From contig CAYOET010000239.1 of the NCBI GenBank assembly GCA_964402985.1, forward strand, positions 1 through 13,192: 13,192 nt of DNA, read 5' to 3'. The stretch is from JADYYB01 sp964402985 (GTDB taxonomy: Bacteria; Pseudomonadota; Alphaproteobacteria; Rhizobiales; Kaistiaceae). This document shows positions 5,754 through 12,476 of this stretch, piece by piece; the stretch's first letter is position 1, and every line of letters starts with the position of its first letter. The translations under genes were made by a program, and so were the position numbers. Under the pieces are notes generated by a model, which was given only the letters and a program-made list of their open reading frames with translations, was not told the DNA's origin and did no database searches.

Positions 5754-7581
5754 GAGGATCATCGGCCTTTCCGCCTTCTATCATGACAGCGCGGCCGCGC
5801 TCCTGGTGGACGGCCGCCTGGTTGCTGCCGTTCAGGAAGAGCGTTTCACCCGGATCAAGCACGACCCGGTTTTTCCGCGCCATGCGCTGGAATACTGCCT
5901 GAGCGTGGCCGAGTGCCGGCTGTCGGAGATCGACCTCGTCGTCTTCTACGAGAAGCCGTTCCTCAAGTTCGAACGCATCCTTGAAACCGCGATCGCCTTC
6001 GCGCCAAAAGGGCTGCGCACCTTCGCGACCGCGATGCCCATCTGGCTCAAGGAGAAGCTCTTTCAGAAGCGCATGATCTCCGACGAGCTCCGCGCGATCG
6101 ACCCTGATTTCGAGACGGACGAGCGCCTTCTCTTCAGCGAGCACCATCTCAGTCACGCGGCGAGCGCGTTCTTTCCCTCGCCCTTCGCCGAGGCAGCCGT
6201 TCTTACCGTCGACGGCGTCGGCGAGTGGGCAACCACCACCACGGGGATCGGCCGCGGGCGGGAACTCACGATCGAGCGCGAGATCCATTTCCCGCATTCG
6301 CTCGGTCTCCTCTATTCGGCCTTCACGTATTACCTCGGCTTCAAGGTGAACTCCGGCGAGTACAAGGTGATGGGGTTGGCGCCCTACGGCCGCCCGACCT
6401 TCGCCGGCCGAATCAAGGAGCACCTCATCGACATCAAGGAGGATGGGAGCTTCTGGCTCGACCAGCGCTATTTCGACTATGGCGCCGGTCTGCGCATGAC
6501 CAACGAGCGCTTCGCTGAGCTCTTCGGCGCCCCGCGTCGGGACCCGGACAAGAACCTTCTCACCGGCTTCCACATGGACCTCGCCGCCTCCCTTCAGGCC
6601 GTGCTCGACGAAGTCGTCCTTCTTCTCACCCGCGACCTCCATAGCCGAACCGGGCTTCCCAACCTCTGTCTTGCGGGCGGCGTCGCGCTGAACTGCGTCG
6701 CCAACGGCAAGATCCTCCGGGACGGCCGCTTCAAGGAAGTCTGGATCCAGCCCGCCGCCGGCGACGCTGGTGGCGCGGTCGGCGCGGCGTTGGCCGCCTG
6801 GCACCTCGATCAGGGCAAGGACCGGACCGCCGGCCGCGACAGCATGACAGGATCCTTCCTTGGTCCCTCCTTCAGCCAAGGGGAGATCGAGTCGCGGCTG
6901 ACCGGCGCGGGAGCGGTCTGGGAGAGCGCCGACGGGGACGCGGTCGTCGAGCGGACCGCCTCGGCGTTGGCGGACGGGAAGATCGTCGGCTGGTTTCAGG
7001 GGCGAATGGAGTTCGGGCCGCGCGCGCTCGGCGCCCGTTCCATCCTCGGCGATCCGCGGTCGCCTGGGATGCAGCGCGACATGAACCTCAAGATCAAATA
7101 CCGCGAGAGCTTCCGGCCTTTCGCGCCGTCGGTGCTTCGCGAGGACGTCGCGGAGTGGTTCGAGCTCGATTCGGATAGCCCGTACATGCTGATCGTCGCC
7201 GACGTACAGTCCAGGAAGAGGCGGGCGATGACCGCCGAGGAGGAGGGGCTCTTCGGGATCGACAAGCTCAACGTCCCGAGGTCGTCAATCCCCGCGGTCA
7301 CCCACGTCGATTATTCGGCGCGCATTCAGACCGTCGACGAGACGACCAATCCGCGTTTCCACAGCCTGCTCGCTGCCTTCAAGCGGCTCACCGGCGTGCC
7401 AGTGCTCGTGAACACCAGCTTCAACGTCCGCGGCGAGCCGATTGTCTGCACGCCGGAGGACGCCTTCCGCTGCTTCATGGGCTCGGACCTCGACCTCCTC
7501 GTCTGCGGCGACGCTATGCTCTGGAAGAACGAGCAGCGCGTCGCCCGGCAGGACTACCAGCAGACCTTCGCCCCGGACTAG
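5752..7581 (+). CDS. O-carbamoyltransferase (NodU/CmcH family, SxtI-like)
   Basis: 609 residues, the normal length for the family. The GTG start at 5752 gives the family's exact beginning, MRIIGLSAFYHDSAAALLVD. The enzyme family transfers a carbamoyl group from carbamoyl phosphate, through carbamoyl-adenylate, to a hydroxyl of sugars, antibiotics or alkaloids. Visible N-terminal (Kae1-like) motifs: QEERFTRIKHD (28-38), SEHHLSHAASAFF (129-141) with metal-binding histidines, VDGVGEW, NSGEYKVMGLAPYG (200-213), CLAGGVALNCVANGKI (306-321), AAGDAGGAVGAAL. The C-terminal domain has GRMEFGPRALGARSILGDPR (417-436), MNLKIKYRESFRPFAPSV (444-461), VNTSFNVRGEPIVCTPEDAF (553-572). All key motifs are intact. 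It is the third gene of a cassette with SxtJ-like and DUF5989 genes; an SGNH hydrolase gene meets it 12 bases downstream on the other strand. The acceptor is unknown; no glycosyltransferase or toxin pathway gene is present. Confidence 0.95.
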   Translation: MRIIGLSAFYHDSAAALLVDGRLVAAVQEERFTRIKHDPVFPRHALEYCLSVAECRLSEIDLVVFYEKPFLKFERILETAIAFAPKGLRTFATAMPIWLKEKLFQKRMISDELRAIDPDFETDERLLFSEHHLSHAASAFFPSPFAEAAVLTVDGVGEWATTTTGIGRGRELTIEREIHFPHSLGLLYSAFTYYLGFKVNSGEYKVMGLAPYGRPTFAGRIKEHLIDIKEDGSFWLDQRYFDYGAGLRMTNERFAELFGAPRRDPDKNLLTGFHMDLAASLQAVLDEVVLLLTRDLHSRTGLPNLCLAGGVALNCVANGKILRDGRFKEVWIQPAAGDAGGAVGAALAAWHLDQGKDRTAGRDSMTGSFLGPSFSQGEIESRLTGAGAVWESADGDAVVERTASALADGKIVGWFQGRMEFGPRALGARSILGDPRSPGMQRDMNLKIKYRESFRPFAPSVLREDVAEWFELDSDSPYMLIVADVQSRKRRAMTAEEEGLFGIDKLNVPRSSIPAVTHVDYSARIQTVDETTNPRFHSLLAAFKRLTGVPVLVNTSFNVRGEPIVCTPEDAFRCFMGSDLDLLVCGDAMLWKNEQRVARQDYQQTFAPD

Positions 7582-7593
7582 GCCGGCAATTGG

Positions 7594-8814
7594 CTAGGGC
7601 GCCGGCGGCGCCCCCGACGGCAGCTGGCCGATCATCGCCGCAGCCGGAGTAGCGCAATCGGCATCGCTTTCCTGGTCGCCCATCCGCTGGAAGAGGAAGT
7701 TCCCGAGCGCCGTGTAGCCGGCTTGGTTGAAGTGGACCCAGTCGTCAGGCCCGTGGACCAATTCGTTCGCGGCGGCGGCGCGGATTGCGGGGCGCGAGTC
7801 GATGAACCGGATGCCGGTCCGCAGCGTGGCATCGCGAATCAAGGCGCACGTCGCATCGCTCGCACCGAAGAGGCCGGCGACCGGCGCCGAGACATCCTCG
7901 CCGCGGTAGTGGAGCGTCACCTCGTTGCCGAGGTAGCGGTAGGAAACGACCGGTGACGGGAGGTAGACGATCGTGAGGCGCGTCGCGGGAAGCCTCTCCT
8001 TCAGCCAGCGGAGAGACTGTTCGAAAACGTCGACTCCCACTGCGATCTCCGACGGCGTCTGAAGAACCGGGGGCACCGGCAACACCTTCGTCACCCGCGT
8101 TGGGACGCCTGCGATGAGGACCTCGCTGCCGTCCGCTTCCCACGGCCCGTTGCTGGGCCGCTTGGCTCCGAAGACGGTCTCGAAGCCAACACGACCGAGA
8201 GCGTAGATCGCGTCGCCAAAGTCGCCGATGCAGGCGACGCTCGAGATCCGCCCGTAGTCGTCGCGCAGGAAGCGACCGATGGCTGAACTCAGCTCTGGAT
8301 CGTCGAGCCCCACAGCGACCTGGTTCCGGACAAATCCGAGGTTGTCCGAAATGTCGTTCGCTTCGTAGAAGTAGATGAAGGCTTCCACGGGGTCCGAAAT
8401 GCCGGTGAGACGGGCGCACCCGCCTGAACCAAGGGCTCGCGTCGGCAACCAGACCATGCTCTGCGCACTCGACGCGCTGCCTTGCCCGAAGCTCACGACA
8501 TCGCGGCCGCTGAGATCGTGGAGAACATGCGCTGCGCTGTAGCTTGAGCCGGGCACCCTTGCCATGCTCGCCATCCAGTCGCCGACACCCTCCGCGTACG
8601 AATCGCCAAGGATGGCGACGTAGTTCTGGGGGACCCGTCCGGCCTTGGAGCTTTGCGCTAGGACCCGCAGCGCAACCGGCATGCTGCGCATGACAGCCGG
8701 GGCGACCTGAGGTGACAAGCGGAACATCACCGCCGAGGCGATCAAGTACGCAATTATCAAGGTGACCAACGTGATGGTCAGGTTGATCAAAATCGACCGA
8801 AGCTTCTTACCCAC
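7594..8814 (-). CDS. Membrane-anchored SGNH/GDSL hydrolase
   Basis: 406 residues from GTG at 8814, with a G-rich site (TTGGGGGG) upstream; no closer ATG precedes the membrane anchor. N-terminal GKKLRS is followed by a long hydrophobic helix (ILINLTITLVTLIIAYLIA, 8-26), so the body is probably extracytoplasmic. SGNH blocks: AILGDSYAEG (67-76, Ser72 nucleophile), FGQGSASS (block II glycine, 109-116), FYEANDISDN (149-158, Asn153), and DDWVHFNQAGY (357-367, Asp358 and His361). It is therefore a likely esterase or acyl-transfer/deacylase enzyme. Saxitoxin clusters carry a GDSL lipase gene (sxtL) next to the carbamoyltransferase and the two small membrane genes, so it probably belongs functionally to the same module though it is transcribed convergently. 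Substrate might be an acylated glycan or lipid intermediate (inference). About 200 bases separate it from the divergent caspase-like gene; no clear promoter seen there. Confidence 0.87.
   Translation of the reverse strand: MGKKLRSILINLTITLVTLIIAYLIASAVMFRLSPQVAPAVMRSMPVALRVLAQSSKAGRVPQNYVAILGDSYAEGVGDWMASMARVPGSSYSAAHVLHDLSGRDVVSFGQGSASSAQSMVWLPTRALGSGGCARLTGISDPVEAFIYFYEANDISDNLGFVRNQVAVGLDDPELSSAIGRFLRDDYGRISSVACIGDFGDAIYALGRVGFETVFGAKRPSNGPWEADGSEVLIAGVPTRVTKVLPVPPVLQTPSEIAVGVDVFEQSLRWLKERLPATRLTIVYLPSPVVSYRYLGNEVTLHYRGEDVSAPVAGLFGASDATCALIRDATLRTGIRFIDSRPAIRAAAANELVHGPDDWVHFNQAGYTALGNFLFQRMGDQESDADCATPAAAMIGQLPSGAPPAP
7597..7613. terminator. GC stem-loop at the convergent gene ends
   Basis: GGGCGCC (7597-7603) and GGCGCCC (7607-7613) form a seven-pair stem with a GGC loop, 16 bases after the carbamoyltransferase stop and inside the last codons (GAPPAP) of the SGNH gene. 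No T-tract follows on either strand, so it is not a canonical intrinsic terminator, though its place between tail-to-tail genes suits transcript end formation. Confidence 0.25.
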
Positions 8815-9019
8815 GCACGCCCCCCAAGTTGGCCCCTAGCTGACCTAGCCAGCCCGACTTACAGAAGGCAACACACCCTTATCGGTTGCGTCCACCGGTC
8901 GGCGCATCCAGCGAGGAGTGCTCCGGTTACCAGCGCAGCGGCATCCGGCTCCGGGCCTGTCGACCCGAGCCGGCGGAAACGGTAGGCTACGGGGGGGCGC
9001 ATTTTGGGGTCGGGGGGTG

Positions 9020-11809
9020 ATGGAGCGTTCGTTTCACGCGCTGATCGGCCGGGTCGTGGCGGTGGCACTGGGCCTGACCGCCTGCCTCTTCGGCCATTCG
9101 CCCGCCGAGGCGGGGCCGCGCGTCGCGTTGGTCATCGGCAACGGCGCTTACACCGGCGCGGCGGCGCTCGCCAATCCGGTGCGCGACGCCGAGGCCATCG
9201 CCGCTTCGCTCGCCGCGCTCGGCTTCGAGGTCCACACCGCGGCCGACGTCGACCACCGCGCCACGATCGCGGCGATCGACGCGTTCAGCGAGCGCATCAA
9301 CGGCGCCGAGATCGCGCTTCTCTTCTTCGCCGGGCACGGCATCCAGCTCGGCGGGCAGAACTTCCTTCTCCCGACCGACGTTTCGGTCGAGAGCGAACGC
9401 GCGCTCCGCTACAGCTCGCTGGATATCCAGGAAGTCGTCGCCGAGATGGAGCGGCGCGCCGATGTGAGCATCGTGATCCTCGATGCTTGCCGCGACAATC
9501 CTTTCGTCGACGTCCTCGTCCGCTCTGTCGCGACTCGCACCGCGAGCGTCGAGCGCGGGCTCGGCCCCCTGAGCCTGACCGGGCGGGGCGCTCTGATCGC
9601 CTACGCCGCCTCGTCCGGCGCGGTCGCCGCCGACGGCGCCGGCGAGCACAGCCCCTTTGCCAACGCACTCCTCGCCGAGATCGCCGCCCCGAACGTCGAG
9701 GTCGGCCTCATGTTTCGCCGCGTGGCGCGTCGCGTCCTCGACGAGACCGGCGGCCAGCAGCGGCCCGAGCTTCTCGTGCGCCTGGTCGACGAGGTCTACC
9801 TCAACCCGGTTGATCCGTTGCCGGTGTCCCCGCCCGTGGAGCCGCCCCAGATCGTCCAGCTGCCCGCGGGCTCGGTACAGGTGGTGAGCCGGTCAGCCGA
9901 GATCTTCTTCGGCGACCGCCCGGTCCGCCCCCCGGCCTGGGTGGAGTCGCTCGAGCTGCCGGCTCCCATCGACTGGGAGCCGTCTCCGCCCGCGGCCATC
10001 GACGAGCCCGCCGGCCAACCGTCGACCTTTGGCGCCCCCCTCGCGATTCCGATCGCGGCCACCGTCGCGACGCGCATCAGCCCGCGCGGCAACCACGACT
10101 GGTTCCGTTTCGCGGTTCCGGCCGCCGGCGAGTTGCACCTCTCGACCGGTACGGTCCCGGCGCAACTCGACCTCTACGCGCGGGTCTGGAACGAGGATCA
10201 CGTCGTCACCGCCGATTGGCAGGGCACGGGCACGCCGGGCGCGACGCTGGATGTCCGCTTCGCGTTGCCCGTGGCGGGGAGCTACTGGATCGAGATCACC
10301 GACGGCAACGACAACGAGGAGAGCGCCGAACTCTTCACGCTGGCCGTCGACTTCCAGCCGATCCGCGATCCCTTCGAGCCCAACCGCGCCGCCGGCGAGG
10401 CCAGGGGAATCCCGCTTCCCGCGCGCTTCGCGGCCGCGATCTACCCGCGCGGCGACGCCGATTGGTATCGCGTCTGGGTCGCGGAGCCTGGGCGGCTCAG
10501 CCTGGAAGCCACCGGCGTCGCCCCGAACCTGGACGTCTACGCCCGAATCTGGAGCGCCAACGCCCAAGTCGTACGCGACTGGGTCGGGCCACCGCGCCCC
10601 GGCGGGGATACCCTCCTTGAGGCCGATCTCCCGGCGCCGGGCGTCTACCTGATCGAGGTCAGCGACGGCAATAGCGATGCCGCCTCGATCGACCCGATCG
10701 ATTTCTCCGTATCCTTCACCGGCGTTCCGGACCCGAGCGAGCCCAACGACAGCTTCGGCCGCGCGCTTCTCGTCGACGCCACCGGCGAACGCCCCGCGGC
10801 GATCTTTCCGCGCAACGACGCGGACTGGCTCGCCATCGACGTCGACCACCCCGGCGAACTCAGCCTGCTGGCAACCAATTCGCCGCCCAACCTCGACCTC
10901 TATTTGCGGGTGTGGAACGCCGACAAGGTCGTGGTCCGCGACTATTTCGGCCCGCTGCGCACCGGCGGCGACGCCGAGGGCTTCGCCGACCTCCCGCGGC
11001 CCGGTCGCTACTTCATCGAGCTCGTCGACGGCAACAACGACGCCTCCAGTCCCGACCTCTTCGATCTCCGTCTCGCCTTCCTCGCCCAGCCCGATCAGTA
11101 CGAGCCGAACGACGGCTTCGCGGACGCGACGCCGCTCACCCCCGGCGGCTCGATCCTCTTCAACATCCTGCCGCGCGCCGACAGCGACTGGTTCGCGATC
11201 GACGCTCCCTCGCCCGGCGAGCTGTCGGTGGTGGTGGACGAAAGCCCAGCTAACCTCGACCTCTATTGGCGCCTCTGGAACAGCAGCCAGGTCGTGGTGC
11301 GCGACTGGGTGGCGCCCTACCGCATGGGCGGGGCCGCCGAGGGCGTCGCCGATCTGCCGGCCGCCGGCCTCTACTATCTCGAGGTGACCGACGGCAACAA
11401 CGATGCCCGCTCGATCGAACCCGCGACCCTGACGACCCGCTTCACCCCTGCGCTCGACGCCTTCGAACCGAACGATACTTTCGGCCGGGCATCGTCGCTC
11501 GCGCTGGGCGAGCCCCACACCGCGACCATCCTTCCGCGCGGCGACAACGACTGGTTCCGCCTCGTTGCCGATCGCGCCGGGGAGTTCGTCGTCACGGTCG
11601 AGGATGTCGACCCCGAGCTCGACATCTGGATACGCCCCTGGAGCCTCGACGCGGTCGCCGGTCAATGGTTTGGCCCGCCGCGACCGGGCGGCGTGACGGA
11701 GGCCCGGTTCACCGTGCCTGGCCCCGGCAGCTACCTCCTCGAGGTCGCCGACGGGAACAACAACGCCCGCTCGGTTGTCCCTTTTACGATCCACGCCGAG
11801 CTGCGTTGA
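9020..11809 (+). CDS. Exported caspase-fold protein (peptidase C14-like) with five PPC-like repeats
   Basis: 929 residues from ATG 9020 (GTG at 9017 is adjacent; ribosome binding site is only a G-rich run). The start gives a signal peptide: MERSFHALIGR, core VVAVALGLTACLF, cleavage near AEA-G (31). The caspase-like domain spans about 34-260: RVALVIGNGAYTGAAALANP, DAEAIAASLAALGFEV, LLFFAGHGIQLGGQNFLLP with catalytic His106, and VILDACRDNPF with catalytic Cys157, both intact. Substrates are expected after basic residues if it behaves as a metacaspase/orthocaspase. A proline-rich linker (about 265-320) leads to five beta-sandwich repeats to the C-terminus, which resemble pre-peptidase C-terminal (PPC) domains and are described separately. 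Such repeats usually act outside the cell in folding, targeting or polymer binding. No neighbouring gene points to a target protein. Long minus-strand open frames here are composition shadows. Confidence 0.9.
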   Translation: MERSFHALIGRVVAVALGLTACLFGHSPAEAGPRVALVIGNGAYTGAAALANPVRDAEAIAASLAALGFEVHTAADVDHRATIAAIDAFSERINGAEIALLFFAGHGIQLGGQNFLLPTDVSVESERALRYSSLDIQEVVAEMERRADVSIVILDACRDNPFVDVLVRSVATRTASVERGLGPLSLTGRGALIAYAASSGAVAADGAGEHSPFANALLAEIAAPNVEVGLMFRRVARRVLDETGGQQRPELLVRLVDEVYLNPVDPLPVSPPVEPPQIVQLPAGSVQVVSRSAEIFFGDRPVRPPAWVESLELPAPIDWEPSPPAAIDEPAGQPSTFGAPLAIPIAATVATRISPRGNHDWFRFAVPAAGELHLSTGTVPAQLDLYARVWNEDHVVTADWQGTGTPGATLDVRFALPVAGSYWIEITDGNDNEESAELFTLAVDFQPIRDPFEPNRAAGEARGIPLPARFAAAIYPRGDADWYRVWVAEPGRLSLEATGVAPNLDVYARIWSANAQVVRDWVGPPRPGGDTLLEADLPAPGVYLIEVSDGNSDAASIDPIDFSVSFTGVPDPSEPNDSFGRALLVDATGERPAAIFPRNDADWLAIDVDHPGELSLLATNSPPNLDLYLRVWNADKVVVRDYFGPLRTGGDAEGFADLPRPGRYFIELVDGNNDASSPDLFDLRLAFLAQPDQYEPNDGFADATPLTPGGSILFNILPRADSDWFAIDAPSPGELSVVVDESPANLDLYWRLWNSSQVVVRDWVAPYRMGGAAEGVADLPAAGLYYLEVTDGNNDARSIEPATLTTRFTPALDAFEPNDTFGRASSLALGEPHTATILPRGDNDWFRLVADRAGEFVVTVEDVDPELDIWIRPWSLDAVAGQWFGPPRPGGVTEARFTVPGPGSYLLEVADGNNNARSVVPFTIHAELR
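9992..11806 (+). repeat. Five tandem PPC-like protein repeats (about 363 bases each)
   Basis: Within the caspase-like gene, repeats run approximately 9992-10363, 10364-10726, 10727-11089, 11090-11452 and 11453-11806. Copies 2, 3 and 4 are each exactly 363 bases (121 residues); copy 5 is 118 residues. Shared landmarks in order: a D.FEPND.F..A start, PRGD.DWF, GELSL, NLDLY.R.W, VVRDW.GP.RPGG, DLPAPG.Y.IEV, and a DGNND loop (DGNDN, DGNSD, DGNND, DGNND, DGNNN). The first copy is the most diverged and lacks a clear FEPND. The acidic Asn/Asp loops could bind calcium (inference). DNA identity between copies is only moderate, so the duplication is old or relaxed by selection at the protein level. Confidence 0.85.
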
Positions 11810-12285
11810 CCTAGGGCCGATTGGGGGCTCCGCGCGGCAGGCACGCCGGCGCCCTGACACCCGCACTCCCCTCCAATATCGGCTGTTCCCCCTGACCGAG
11901 CAGATGCCGCGGATGTTCCGCGAGCGCATCTTAGGTCGGGCGTCGACATCCCGCCCGCCCGCCGGGGAGACTCACTCTACCTCACGTCACGGAGATCGAG
12001 GTCCCTCGCAAGGACGTGGGGCGCCGCGGCCAACAGCCGGTAGGCCTCATGGCGCGCCGACGAAGACGAGGGGAGGTTGGCTGGGAAGTGAAAACTGTCC
12101 CCGGGCCTTGGTCCGGCGGGTTGAAGCCACTGCAGTAGCCACGAAGTAATCGCCCGGCGGACGCGAATTCGGGGCCGTGGACAGCGAAAGCATTTGAGGA
12201 GCGCCGACTATCGATTGCGACGAACGGCGACCGCAGCGGTCAATAGTGGTGTTTCATTTCGATGTCGCGCCGATGCCCTGACTAT

Positions 12286-12299
12286 TTGATCTAGATCGT
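12286..12299. promoter_or_regulatory. Degenerate second FNR/FixK-like box
   Basis: TTGATCTAGATCGT has a perfect left half-site (TTGAT), the four-base spacer, and ATCGT in place of ATCAA. Its centre is 38 bases upstream of the perfect box centred at 12330.5. It may be an auxiliary site or chance. Confidence 0.3.
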
Positions 12300-12323
12300 T
12301 GGCAAGAGAGCCTTAGCCGAGAA

Positions 12324-12337
12324 TTGATCGGGATCAA
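12324..12337. promoter_or_regulatory. Perfect FNR/FixK/DNR-type operator (TTGAT-N4-ATCAA)
   Basis: TTGATCGGGATCAA matches all ten fixed positions of the FNR/FixK consensus. A match to ten fixed bases is expected about 0.013 times in a sequence this long at even base composition, and less in GC-rich DNA. Its centre is 146 bases before the GTG at 12477. If it worked as a class II site at -41.5, transcription would begin near 12372, and TAAGCT (12359-12364) falls where the -10 element would be, though only three of its six bases match. It predicts induction of the downstream gene under low oxygen or nitric oxide by a CRP/FNR-family regulator encoded elsewhere. Confidence 0.6.
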
Positions 12338-12476
12338 GAACGAAGCGGCGTTCCGGCGTAAGCTGTCACAATAGGCCTATGACCCATCGTTTGGCCGCGT
12401 CTGCCTTGGTCGGCACGACCACGCTTCGATCCGGTATTTCCGCCAAGCGCCCGCCGCCGGGCGACAGGAGCAGTTG

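Larger units (their letters stand above)
11810..12476. other. 667-base stretch without a supported gene
   Basis: No frame on either strand gives a protein I can recognise; the open frames present are arginine/serine-rich shadows. The first 370 bases stay GC-rich. From about 12185 to 12345 the sequence is visibly richer in A+T, as expected of a promoter region, and holds the FNR-type boxes described separately. ATAGGCCTAT (12371-12380) is a short perfect palindrome. An imperfect dyad (GCCGATTGGGGG at 11816-11827 against CCCCTCCAATATCGGC at 11868-11883) could mark transcript ending after the caspase-like gene, but it has bulges and a long loop. Confidence 0.5.

Noticed and set aside
5719..6879. 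386-codon minus-strand frame opposite the carbamoyltransferase
   Set aside because: Shadow of a gene with complete family motifs; composition is typical of antisense frames in GC-rich DNA.
10364..11806. Regular spacing in this region considered as a CRISPR or satellite array
   Set aside because: The period is a protein-domain repeat inside one reading frame; units are 363 bases with only moderate DNA identity and no spacers.
9893..11929. 678-codon open frame on the minus strand opposite the caspase-like gene
   Set aside because: It mirrors the codon pattern of the plus-strand gene, is dominated by charged low-complexity residues, has no recognisable domain, and overlaps a gene with intact catalytic motifs and repeats.
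1867..12085. The 12-mer CCCAGCCAACCT at 1867-1878 recurs inverted at 12074-12085
   Set aside because: Several shared 12-mers are expected by chance in a window this size, and the flanks do not match, so it is not evidence of a mobile-element pair.
12085..12102. GAAGTGAAAACTGTCCCC, recalling the ends of some IS21-type elements
   Set aside because: No transposase remnant, matching opposite end or target duplication could be found nearby; the likeness is from memory only.
11977..12106. Minus-strand fragment with protein-like residues (HEAYRLLAAAPHVLARDL) ending in a stop at 11977-11979
   Set aside because: It has no convincing start or ribosome binding site and I recognise no family; it could be a gene remnant but cannot be supported.
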